This document shows positions 22,823 through 36,123 of a stretch of 64,000 bases of DNA, one piece after another. Origin of the DNA: Fragilariopsis cylindrus CCMP1102 (lineage: Eukaryota; Bacillariophyta; Bacillariophyceae; Bacillariales; Bacillariaceae); NCBI GenBank assembly GCA_900095095.1, contig FMBT01000299.1:598221-662220 (forward strand), given 5' to 3'. Made by a program: the position numbers and the translations under genes. Numbering within the stretch: position 1 is the stretch's first letter; the number at the start of each line of letters is the position of its first letter. The notes below the pieces were generated by a model. It was not told the origin of the DNA. It searched no databases and worked only from the letters and a program-made list of their open reading frames with translations.

Positions 22823-25818
22823 CTATAATTGCATTAAACTACTCTTGAGTAACTCTACAGCCATCGAACCTCCAAAACCAGAACATAGATCAGCAAGAGC
22901 CGAGATATTTGCGTCAGAACCATCAGTAAATTTCGCTCTAAACGCAACAGATTTCATACCTTCAAGGAGGTCTACTTGCATAGGATCAAGACGTTTTTCG
23001 TTTTTTGTTGCGAGCAAACTACAAACACGTTTAACAGTGTATGTAAGCATCTTCTCACGAGCACCCATAGCAGAGGTTTCAGCTGCACTTCCGTCAACAA
23101 CCATGCCATCGATCCCCTCAGCCGAATAAGTGGATTGTTGGAGAGCATCAATAGCGAATACCCACCATCTTGAGACGATATCAGCCTCCGTACTTCCTTC
23201 CAAATCACCCAAAGCCCAACGTACGACTGAGCTACTTTCGACAACTGAGCTATTGAGGAAACAGCTAATAAGCCCCCGAAGAATATCTGGATTGAAATAA
23301 GCTATTGCTTCTACTTCTTTAATAATTGAAGTTTCGCCATATGTAATATCTCCATACTGTTCAGCTTCTTTCGCCAAAATCGCAGCAATAGTCTTGGTAT
23401 ATTTTTCAACAGTATCAGTGACAAGCATGTAATAATCTTTCGACTCATGTGTATCGTCGACCATCTCATCATCTTCATTTTGCGAAACAGCCTCTGTGAG
23501 AACCTTCTGGAGTTTTTTGACGGGAGACACCAGTACTCTTACAAGTGCCTTAGTCTTTAGCCAGGTCTCTTTTACATCGACCAAAGAGCTTGTCAACTCT
23601 TCTCCGAGTAGATATTCTTGTAGCACAGCTGGATCTTCATCCCGACTATCCCATACACGTTTTTCGATTTCTATTTCCAATTTGCTCACGGCACTTTCTT
23701 CGGAATGTTCGACGTCTAGGATTTTTTTTCGGGGGAAGCATTCGTTTCCAGGGACTTGGAACCCCCAAGACATTCACGGATAACGGTGGAAGGATCGGTC
23801 ACATTTTCTACCATCACTTGGATAGCCCGTCTTGCAAACTCACCTCGACTCGACGGTTTCGTAGATGTAGCGTACGGTTCCAACATCTGCCAGTAGGCAC
23901 TTGGCCATTGATAATCAGTATTGGTGAGATGAAAGGCAAACCAGCGACTGATATTATCCCTAGCTGCTGGAACAAGCGCAGGCAAGTAGTCCTCAAACAG
24001 GTTTGTCATAGCTACTGCAAGAGCCGGAGAAATCAGTTGCGGATGCAGCCTTGTCAATTCGAGAAGTACACGTGAAACGTATATGTGTTTAAGTGTGCTC
24101 TGCTCCCGAGACTGAGCAACAAGCCCAAACAAGGTTTCAACAATTGCGTATGCCATACCTTGAGATGGGTTGTCCCCCGAGAATACATGGTAAACACTCA
24201 ACAGTTCTTCTGCTACACTCTTCGGACTACCAAGTTGTAACCCTGTGGAGTTTACAGAGGTTTGATGGCTAATCAAGCAGTCACGGAGAACATCTGCCAC
24301 GAAAAATCTATCCAAAATGCCGAACCTTTCTTTGAAAGCCCCTAATTCTTCATTTTTCATAGCACCCTGGTCCGATTCGGCCTCCTCCTCGTCATCTGGG
24401 TCAGGCGGAGACCCAAATATCGGAAGGCGACCAAAAACGACACCATCTAAACTAAATGGAACAATCTTGAATTCACCTTCTCCAACAAGGAGATACCGGA
24501 GCGAGCTACAACCTTTTACGGACAAGTATATCTTTTCATCTGAAAAAGATACAGGTTGGACCTCTGTGTCTCCAGTTCCTTCATTAGGGTTAACGCGCCG
24601 AGTCAATCCCTTCCACGGAGAGTCCAGCGGTAATGCATAACGTGACGGACCTTGTAGCTTTTTAGTGACCCTGAGCAAGTCTTGTAGACTATCGCATACC
24701 TGTCCACTGTTGTCATCATCTTCCTCGTCGTCTTCTTCATCGTCATCGTCGTCGTCCCCGTCGTCCTGTTCTTCCTTCAGTAGTATGGACGTACATCCTG
24801 TTCCGGGAGTAAATGTGGATTTGTACGTCTGAAGCAATGCGTCAATGGGGCTGATGATCCACTCTCCTATGGCTGCTTGTGGGACACATTCCATCACATA
24901 GGGTAGTGTTGATAAGGCCAATGATATCAAGAGGTGAGTTACGGTGGCGGGAGCGTCCCCCTCTTGCGCTATTTTAGCGGTCTCTACTAGCATAGACAAA
25001 AGACCAAATACGGTCAAGTTGTTTGAATCGGAAGCTTGATCTGAACCTTCCTCGTAGCCTTGAACGATACCAATTTTTCCCAGAATAGCTAGGTATCGGA
25101 GGAGGAGTTTCATACGACAGGCACTTTCCGCAACATTTTTTCCTGTTCGTAATATCACGTCAAGGTCCGTCGCAAAATAGTGCATAGCACAGTCGACACA
25201 TCGAGCCGCGAATCCTTCCCATTCACTCCCTTTAATTTGTTCATTCACGGCAAGAGTAAGGGCAGCATAACATGGAGTCTGTAGTGGTAGAGACGCCGCG
25301 CAGCTGATCAACAAATGACCTAATTTTCCGATCCTATCTTCGACCTTATAGATCGCAGACGTAGCCGATGGTTGACACCTGAAAAGCATATCGAGCTTGT
25401 CTTCGGAGCACAATACAGATACCAAATCGTTGATATTTCCAGCCGTGGTAGCTTCAACGGGACGCAGCTGTGGTCCTTCGGTTTCGGGTGAAGCAGGAGA
25501 ATCACGAATGTTTTTGAACTCTCCCACTCGACTCACGAAGGAAAATACCTGTCGGATCATAGCTGCTTGCGGATCTTGGTTGTTGGCTAAGGATCCGGCA
25601 CCGAATCGATTTCCTGGACGTGCATTCCCTCGACCCCGCCCCCCATAGTTATTGTTGTTGTTGTAACGAGATCGATTGTTATTATAGGGTTGATTACGAT
25701 GTCCTCCCCGCCCACGACCGCCTCGTCCACCTCGACCACCATACCCGCGACCTCGGCCTCGGCCTCGACCTCCTTGAGGGTAATCTCTTCCGGGGGCACT
25801 ACCTAAAGCTCTGTCCAT
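22823..25818 (-). CDS. NCBP1: nuclear cap-binding complex large subunit (CBP80/NCBP1)
   Basis: CBP80 supports CBP20 in binding the m7G cap of nuclear transcripts and links capping to splicing and export. The protein opens with an Arg-Gly-rich tail (RGRGRGRGYGGRGG) and is followed by MIF4G-like helical repeats. The central block has an acidic insert (Asp/Glu run near 24720-24770). The segment WFAFHLTNTDYQWPSAYWQM, then LEPYATSTKPS, corresponds to the second MIF4G domain. A frame change at an eight-base A run (plus-strand T run at 23722-23729) joins the 700-codon part to a 300-codon part that continues the helical repeats to a stop at 22823. The combined length of about 1,000 residues is slightly longer than the family norm of about 800. 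Confidence 0.8.
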
Positions 25819-26039
25819 TTTAATCGATCTTTGTAATCTTATGTGTTGCTCTACTAGTATGTCTCTTGTGTTTGTTAGATATTTTATTGATCGTCCGATA
25901 ACTACTGTAGTTGCATTTTACGGGCGACGTCAGACAGAGGGACCCGGAAATAGCTGTTCTCACATAAATAATTATTAATAAATAAATAATACTACAAAAT
26001 GGATACTAGTAATGACAGGGATGGTTGATACTGGACTCT

Positions 26040-26056
26040 CCCCCCCCCCCCCCCCC
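26040..26056. repeat. poly-C homopolymer
   Basis: A run of 17 C residues follows GGACTCT. Runs of this length are prone to assembly length error and could form i-motif/G-quadruplex structure. Confidence 0.9.
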
Positions 26057-26536
26057 TATGCCAATGCTATTACATAGACTCAAATCCCATACCTTTCTCC
26101 CCTGACCAGTACCTGAAATTGGTACCTCATTGCTATGCCACTACTGTACTAGTTAAACAACCTCAGAAATACAAAAAATATGTCATTGTGAGTGTTTCCT
26201 GGAGTAATTATAGAATACAGAGTGTTGTTGGCAGAATCAATGTAGGGAGAACCAAGATGCATCATACTTCTATGGAACAGTATGAGCAATTTCACATAGC
26301 AATCCTGTATGATGTGCTGTGCTTGGGGGAGTACGAACATCCAATCTCCCACAAGAAGAAGACTATTTTTCAGTCTTTTTCAAAACCAATAAGCTGCATT
26401 CCTTCCCCAACTTGTGCCGCTGCAAGGATAGACCACACTGCAACATCAACTATGACTTGAGCACCAATATATGCTCAAATGTTCTGTAGAATTTTCATTT
26501 ATTTACTGACTGAGATGAGTAGGGCAATTTAACCAT

Positions 26537-26569
26537 GTGCTTGGGCTGTGCTTGGGCTGTGCTTGGGCT
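26537..26569. repeat. three tandem 11-bp units
   Basis: GTGCTTGGGCT is repeated three times without interruption, in non-coding DNA. Confidence 0.85.
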
Positions 26570-27050
26570 TTGGGACAAACATAATGTGAAGCTATTTTAG
26601 TTGTGAACCACAATAATATAGCTCATCCATCATAATGTGAATTCATGAACTAAACAGAGCCATCCAGGTATCAGGCAGGTATCACTCAATCATCCGACAC
26701 TTGCAATGAATAGAAAACTATTAGTAACTTAGAGTCTAGCTAGCATATACCTTATCAATACTATGGAGAAGAGATAGACGTGATTTCTGTTGGATTAAAA
26801 CTTTAAGACTATCTTAAAGAAAAAGGTGGTGGACAATTTTTTAATCTACTACACTATAATACTTGGACTCAATTTGGGCAAAATCAATGGGACCATACTC
26901 AAACCGTTGAGATATGTTCATAAAGACCACAATTATTGTATGCAAAAGAACCATATTTTGGGCATTCAGTATTCTTATGGCGCACCAATAAAAAGTGAGG
27001 AAAAAATGCAATTTGATTATTGAGTTCCTAATTGAAATTACACTACTCCA

Positions 27051-29891
27051 TTATTTCAATGCTTGCAACATTTTAGCCTCATCGGTCAGATTTCTCAGCT
27101 TAGCTATTCCTTCCACGGAAGATGGATCTACTCCAAGTTCTTGCATATCTTTACAAAATGCCTGAAAATCTAGAAACAATTGCAATTTAACTTTATCACC
27201 ATCACTTGTTCCTGCAGAAGCAACTCTACGGGTCCTTCTATTTTGCAACGCAACTTCAGTTCGCTGCACTGTTGTAATAAGCTCTTCCACTGCGGTAGCG
27301 TATCGATCAGTAACAGCAGTCAACACTGAGACCTGCCATTCATTTCCGATATAATCTGGTGTCCTTAGTGAAAACTCATTAGAAAATTCCTTCAATGGCC
27401 TCAGTATTGTCTTCACATAGGGAGATGCATGCGTGGGTGGAGGACGGTTCGTCATACGGTATGTTGCTACTACTCCCTTCACAGCAGCAAGTACTCCCGA
27501 GCATTTTTCAATTAGTAGCTTGACAATTATATCCTTCCATGCATGTTCTACAAGGGGATGAATTTGATCCGAAGCCTCCTTGAGTACTTCTTCAACAAGA
27601 GTACGAAGCTCGTTTTGTTCCGAGGCTGTATTATCTCCCGACCCAAACGCATCGCAAATCGTAGAGACATAATCATGGGAAAAACTTGTCTCCAAGATAG
27701 CCAACTCCCAGGCAACAGCTGCTACGTCGGGAGCACTATCGCCCCAGGAATACGTAAGTCGAGATGGGAGTGGGGCACTAGAACTTTTGATATCGGTACC
27801 ATTGCTGGAATCGACAAATGTGTTATTATTGTTAGCGTTTCCAAATTTCAGCTTTCCCTCCATACCATCCTTGATAAAGGCAACGATCTTCCAACTAATT
27901 GTACGGCTCCTCTAAGGAATCGGTTTGTGAGTGGACGAAGTATGACATCCGGTCTCCAAAAACCCAAAAGTATGTCGTAAAGCTCAACGAAGAAAGATAG
28001 CTCAAAACCAATATCATTTTTTAGTGTATTGGCAGAAATAGCATCTCCTGTGTATACCTCTGCAGTCCATCCTTCACCCCTTGTGTCTTCGATGGCTTTG
28101 TTCAGACGAGTACAGCAGTCACCAAATCGAAGTTGGTAATATATTGGAAGCGTCCACTTCTTTGAAAATTCAGCTGTTTTAGAATGGCTGTAGATTCGTT
28201 CTTGCGCTCGACGTATTGTTGCTGCAGAAATCTTTGGCGTAAAGTATAATTGTTCTGTAGATGTTTCTGCATTCGTCGCTGGTTGTGTTGTATGAGATTT
28301 AGCAAGATTTTGTTCACTGAGTAATCGTCCTGCCAATTCTGATAAAAACTTGTCCAGCACAACATAATTCGATTGAAGTATACTAGCAATTCCGGGAGAA
28401 AAAATAGCCATCTTAATTCCTGCATCTGCCATGAGAGCTGTTGCGATTGGAACCCAAACTCCATCAGTGATGAGATCTACTTGTACTTTTGACCCCAAAT
28501 CAAACATAACTTCAGCTAGCTCCAATACAGAACCAAAAGTACTTGCTACCGAGACTACCATATCTTCCAGTAGTGATTTAAGTCCAGCACATTCCCCACG
28601 TGGCCCTCCTTCGTCGAGACGACCCATGGAAATTTTGGAACGAATCAAGGGCCTAGTGGTAGTCGGAGATAAGTCAAAGAAAAAAACCCCGTGTTAGAGA
28701 CACGTTTTTGTATACCCTAATGAGACAAAATGAACCACGATTATTTACTTTATAAGCTTACATGATTGCTACTCGGGCAAATATATTTTCAACCTCAATA
28801 CTTCGGCCGAGTAGGGTAAGCCCTCGCATACAATTTCCAAGCATTAGTAACAATTCATTTTCAGATGGACTGTCGAATCCTCCATCGTCATCGTCATTTT
28901 CTTCTTCAGATTTTGATAGATGACGGTCTTGTAATCTTTTGAGGATTTGTTCAATCCAGAAAGAAAGTGATAAGATGGTATCTGATTCTAAATGTCTGAT
29001 TCGAGGAGCCAACTTCATTAGAAATTGAGCCCGTTCTGAATCTTTGTCTAACGACGATCTCATTGAGGGTAGGGTGGTAGAATTGGATGCTGATGATGAT
29101 TCTCTATTACCTATGACAACATTACTACTTGCTGTCATAGTCGCAACAATGTCTGTACTAGCTTGTAATTCTTGTACCAAGAATAGGGTGATTTGAGCGC
29201 ATCGTTCTAGCGAAGAGATCTGATCTAATTTATCTAAGAATTGTTTAAAAAGACAACGACAGATTATTTAAATGTTGTGAGTTATATTCAATACGAAGAG
29301 AATTTTCATTTAAACATACGATGAGTTGCACAGAGCAACATGCAATAGAATATTCGCGAATGCAAATTAATTTCGTGTGCTATATGATGGTAATTTTGTA
29401 CATAAAAACATACCTAATGAAGCTGCATGATTTTCCTCTAGTGTAGTCACCGTCGTTGATGTTGTTGTCCACGAGAAATCTTTCGATCGTCTTTGAGAAG
29501 CATCCGTACGGACCTTATTTTCTGCTGCCAATAGATCTTCATACAGACCAGCGCATTCTCTAGCATTATCTACACGACGTTCTTCAAATCGTATATCATT
29601 ACCACAATTAACAAGTCTTTGTAATCGCTGAAGGTAATCTTTTTCGGTAGTTTCAGCACACGACAATACTGGATGTAGTTGTGTCAAAAGTGAATGTAAA
29701 TCAGGTGGTAATGTCGACAAACTGGTTCCAATATGAAGAAGATTTTGTCCTGACTGTGAGGATGCCAACTTTGCCGTTAATATTTGACTATGCTTGTTCG
29801 ACTTTCCTCTCAAATCTTTCAATTTGCTTTCTAACGCGGATGTTGACATAGCCGTGGGAACATACTTGTTCGTTGAATCATCACTCCTCAT
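27051..29891 (-). CDS. COG2: conserved oligomeric Golgi complex subunit 2
   Basis: COG2 is part of lobe A of the COG tether for retrograde Golgi traffic. Exon 1 is about 29891-29414, intron 29413-29234, exon 2 29233-28763, intron 28762-28653 and exon 3 28652-27051; all junctions keep phase. The coiled-coil N terminus runs through LVQELQASTDIVATM. The C-terminal domain includes KWTLPIYYQLRFGDC and LGFWRPDVILRPLTNRFLR, both characteristic of COG2, and ends with the LFLDFQAFCKDMQELGVD helix. A one-base loss in an A run near 27889 shifts the frame between LVG and KIVAFIKDGMEGKL. The upstream Met at 29924 is possible, but the one at 29891 is preferred. Confidence 0.78.
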
Positions 29892-30364
29892 GGTGAAGAT
29901 AAATTTTGTCGTTCTCTTATTCAATTATTAAAATAGAGATCAAATAGTTGATTGAATGGTCGTAATACTGAATTAATGGTCAAATAAGAGATGGATTCTC
30001 AAATCAGATAGATGATCGAGGTCATTTCATGACATATCTTTTATTATGGAACTAAACTTAAAACTTCGGACTTCTCGTCGAAACAATTTTCAATTTATTT
30101 GTGCGATCGAGCGATCGGAAGTTTAATTATAAAATGTTAATAAATTACTGTAGACCCTTTTTGAGAATATACATTGTATTAAGGGGTGTAAGGGAAATAT
30201 TACTTCCCACCTCAATTTTTGATCCTCTGCATTTGACATTTTAAATTTTTTTCGACATTAAAAAAAATGTATTCATCGGGTGTCATATTCAATATTATTA
30301 CAACAATGACAGCAATATACTTTCTCAACTTGTAAATTGTACACAACAATACTAGTTAGACACC
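29892..30364. other. divergent promoter region
   Basis: This lies between COG2 and the membrane-protein gene. It contains GGGGTGTAAGGGAAAT at 30183, nearly the same as a sequence upstream of the DLD gene (see findings). It is otherwise AT-rich. Confidence 0.4.
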
Positions 30365-31963
30365 ATGTGGCTTTCGGAGGAAGGACCAACTTCGAGGAAA
30401 CACAAGGGGTTTATTCATCCGGTCGTTACGTTTATCGTGCACTACATAAGTGTGATCAATATAATAATATTTGTTCATGATGCACTCATACACTCAACAA
30501 CAACAACAACAACAACAGCATCAATTTACTATGAAAAGCCAATAGCGATGTCAATATCAATGTCTATAACAATGAGAATGGAAATGACAGCGAAAACAAC
30601 AATTGCATTGAATATTCGATAATGATTAAAAGACGGCAACAATATATAGCATGTTTTCTTGCATTGTATTTTTGTATCTGCTTATGTGTCCGTCTAGCTC
30701 TTCAGTGGAAGAATACAAAACAACAATCAGAACAATCCCATTATAAAATTTACTGTGAATTCTATCGAATGACATTTTTATGCAACGTAACGATAATAAA
30801 TGTTTCTATAAGTTTCTTTTACAACCGACCAATCATTGCACAATCATTCTGTTTAGCTGTAGGGATTGATCAATTTCTTTGGTATGTGACGTCGATGTCG
30901 ATGTGATGTTGGTCGATGTGATGTTGGTTGACGCGTATGGTGTATCTGTATACAATCTCCTTCGTTTGTCGTTGTCATACTTCTAAATAAATTCGTGTAA
31001 TAAGATTTGTGTTCTATCTCAAATGTTTCAATACGAGTTCTTAAGATTCAATTTGAAATTGGTACTACAGTATACATAATTTCGATCCAATCTTACCTAT
31101 CCTATGTTATATTTTGTTGTTGTTTTGATACTCTGTTTCAATTCAGGTATATTGACTTGATAGGATATTTCATATGGTAAGCATGCTTTAAAGAGTTTTT
31201 AAAATATAGATGGTCTTGTCATTTGTCATTCAAAGTCTCCCCGAGAAGATCTTCCGAGAAGTCCTACATAATTCAAAAGTCTCGATGGTTGCTTGTATAT
31301 TATCATTCTATTTTTGTCTCAACAATCAACATGTACTTCAAATTGCTTTCGACTTTTCTTAATATACTCGTATCTCGTTTGTATTATCTCGTATATCTTA
31401 TCGATATTGCATGACCAGGGGAACTTTCCCTGCTGGTGTGTGTAAATACCTCCTTCGTAACAATTGGATCAATCGCATTACTTCCTGCCATCATCTCTGG
31501 ACGATTCCATTGGTCTTCTGGGGATGTGGAGGTGTTTTTCACTGGTTGGCACTTCCTCTTTCTGGTATTATAATTATACTTAATGTACTCCTCTCTCGTT
31601 GGATGACACCTATTTCAATTGAAAATTTAGGAGACGAGGACGATGAAAAGTATTTGTACTTGAATATCAACTTGTCACATGAGATGGTAAGTAGTGTTTT
31701 GAACAGTAGACAATCCTTACTGCTCTAATCGAATAACATACTAACATTTTCCTTTTGTTGTTTTGATGGTTATATTATTATGACGCAAAAAACTTTAGTG
31801 GGAAGATGTTAAATTTTTTAATCCCAACCCAGATATGCCATATCTTCTAAGACTTATATTCTGGTGGTTTTCGACTAATGTTGCAGTGTTTGCTGCTCTC
31901 TGTGGGATATCATATCTGTTATCTTTTGGTTCAGTGATAAGTCCAAATACTTGTGTCTACTGA
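30365..31963 (+). CDS. multi-pass membrane protein of unknown family, with a 30-bp exon
   Basis: Supported exons are the segment ending at 30881, then 31147-31176, 31419-31686 and 31799-31963. All junctions are GT-AG and in phase, with both codons for Trp split across introns. The protein has about seven hydrophobic stretches. Conserved-looking features are RPIIAQSFCLAVGIDQFLWY, then AGVCKYLLRNNWINR, then TSCHHLWTIPLVFW. The C terminus has the helix LIFWWFSTNVAVFAALCGIS. The first part (30365-30620; HKGFIHPVVTFIVHYISV) is in a different frame from 30622 onward and is joined on the assumption of a small indel. The His pair and acidic residues within membrane segments would suit an enzyme, but no family is recognised. 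Confidence 0.6.
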
Positions 31964-32154
31964 CATTTCGATCCTAGTTACAAGTAGAAAAATATAAAAA
32001 TAATATTATATTGAAATTGCAGTATTCAATATTGAGGAACATTTAGATCTATTGTGTAAATATATATGTATATGTATAATTTCAATACAAATATACATGT
32101 ATATATTGTTGAATTATGATTATTGGATGTATATCATGGAACTTTTAATAAGAC

Positions 32155-33031
32155 TTAACAGCAGCCACCACCGGGAGCCTTCTTCTCGCCATTCAAGTCG
32201 ATACCACTGGTTTCGTTGCCACCACCTCTTGAATCACGTTGACGAATTAGTTCTCCTGCCATTGTTAAGAATGCCTCTTCAACATTCTTAGATGATTTTG
32301 CACTTGTCTCTATAAAAGGAATCCCAAGCTCATCTGCAAACTCCTTAGCTTGCACTTCGGTCACAACTCTGTCGGCTGTTCGATCTGATTTATTTCCCAC
32401 CAATAATTTCACCGTTCCTTCCGCAGCATATCTATTGACTTCCTTTAGCCAATCATTAACATGATCAAATGATTCCATACTCGTTACATCAAAGACCATT
32501 ATAATTCCATCAGCTCCCCGATAATATGCAGAAGTGATTGTACGGAATCTTTCCTGTCCTGCCGTATCCCAAATTTGTAATTTAACGGTCTTGTTATCAA
32601 TTTTTACCGTCCGGAATCGAAAATCAACCCCAATTGTAGAAATATAGGATTCAGTAAAGGCATCATCCTATTTTTTGGCATAGCATAGCATAAAATAAAT
32701 CGCGATTTAATAATAAAAACCAACATTGAAGATAAGAAAGAGAGATCAACAAAAGTAGGAAAGGATGTGTTAGATTCATCGCCGTTCCATGGAGAAAAAT
32801 GGATTTGAATGATACCATTTCAATTTACTGTGCGAAAAATAATGGTATCAAGGGTAGTGTCTTTGAAAATAATCACACACACACACACACACAACCAAAT
32901 TCGACGAGATTTCATTCACTCACAGCAAATCGTAAAAGTAAGCATGATTTCCCCACACCACTGTCACCGATCAAGACTAGCTTGAATAGATAGTCATAAT
33001 CCCTTTGTTTTGCGCTAGATCCTGGTGCCAT
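32155..33031 (-). CDS. RAB1: Rab1/Ypt1-type small GTPase
   Basis: Exon 1 is 33031-32924 (36 codons, ending LLLRFA before GTGAGT) and exon 2 is 32667-32155. All G boxes are present: GDSGVGKS, the effector Thr in [40 protein letters not shown] and ETSAKSS. The protein ends in GGGCC, a di-Cys geranylgeranylation signal. The total is 206 residues, as expected. Rab1 regulates ER-to-Golgi transport, a step related to the COG tether encoded nearby; the proximity is probably chance. No frame break. Confidence 0.92.
32874..32893. repeat. CA dinucleotide microsatellite in the Rab1 intron
   Basis: Ten CA units close to the donor site of the intron. Confidence 0.85.
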
Positions 33032-33715
33032 TGTCGACAAGTTTTTTGGTATTTGATTATTACAGATGTTTACAACAACAGTAGTAGTAGCAGTTCCTTT
33101 GTTGTACAGTATTAACAATATAAAAATAATAAAACAGTGGATTATTACCGGTATGCGTTGTATCGTGGACAACGACAATGAATCTGATTTTTCAAAAAAG
33201 TAAAGCACACGCGCAAAAGCGCTCCGGCATGGATTTTATCCGTTTGATTTGACTCTATTTTATCAATTAGCAGGAGAATTAAAAAATATACTGTAGCAAC
33301 AAAATCAAAAAGAAAGCAAAATGTTACTAGAGTATACTCAATCTAGTACAGTAGATTAATAAATGTTCATTAACATCGTCGTCAATGCAATGCGTTGTCT
33401 TCATTGTTCTTGTCACTTTGACACTTCATCTTGTCAGTTCAATTTTACAAAGCAGTTGATACTAGTACTAAGCTGAGAGAAAAATAAAGAAACATGGTTT
33501 AATCAATTAACATTGTCTCAGATCTGTAGATATGGCTACTTATTATTGTAGTACAGTGTCAAGTATTATATATAATGTAAAACTTCGAATCCATTTGTTT
33601 TATGACTATAGGTAGAATACAGAATAAGATAGATTAAAATGAGCAATATTCCGTTTATTATAGATATTCACATTGAAATTAGTTCAGTTTTATGCTTATT
33701 ATTTATCCTTCATCT
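33032..33715. other. intergenic region
   Basis: About 680 bp upstream of Rab1 and downstream of DLD. It is AT-rich with no gene seen. The frame is open upstream of the Rab1 Met, but the composition there is that of a 5' UTR. Confidence 0.35.
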
Positions 33716-35459
<1,744 letters not shown>

Positions 35460-36123
35460 ATTGTTGTTGTTGTTGAATTGGTTAATGAAGAAGGACGGTA
35501 ACACAACGCAACAGTAGTTGTGAATAATATCTACAGACGAGAAACGAGAAAGAATATATTCTTGAAGTAGCACAAGTTTGAAAGTATGTGCCGGTATAAG
35601 TACCCGGTACATGAGTGACACACAATAAACTAACTGTCTTTTGAAGAAGATTTGCTTATCGACAGATGGGCGAGCGATCGCGAAGGCTTGTCGTTCTTCT
35701 ATGAACTAGGACTAAAATATACCCAAAATGTATGGCCCTGCATGGTTTAGGGGTGTAAGGTAAATCAGTCTTTCAATTTTAATTTAGATAGAACTTCGAT
35801 TTCTTTCTTTTCACTTCGTTGTAAATCTTTCCTCGGCAAAAATAGCCAACACTGCGTATTTGCGTGGAAAACGTTCGATCGCGAGGTGGCTGTGTCTTTA
35901 ATTTATTTCGAAGTCGTCGTTATTGTTACATTTATTTTACTTTTGCCCAACAAACAGTAACCAGAACAGTCCGAATATTACCATTCTTTTATACTTTATC
36001 TTTTACAATATCATTTATTGCTGATATTTTCTGAACATCCTATTACTGTCGTGCTAAAAAATACAAACAGCTCCATAAGTGCTGAACTCGACGAGACTCG
36101 TGCACAAATTATTATTTAAAATC
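35460..36123. other. divergent promoter region between DLD and RPN2
   Basis: About 660 bp. It contains GGGGTGTAAGGTAAAT at 35750. No gene is seen. Confidence 0.4.

Larger units (their letters stand above)
25819..27050. other. gene-poor region with simple repeats
   Basis: About 1.2 kb between the start of NCBP1 and the 3' end of COG2. It holds the C17 run at 26040 and a short minisatellite at 26537. Open frames at 26119-26460 and 26826-27023 show no domain and are not called. Confidence 0.4.
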
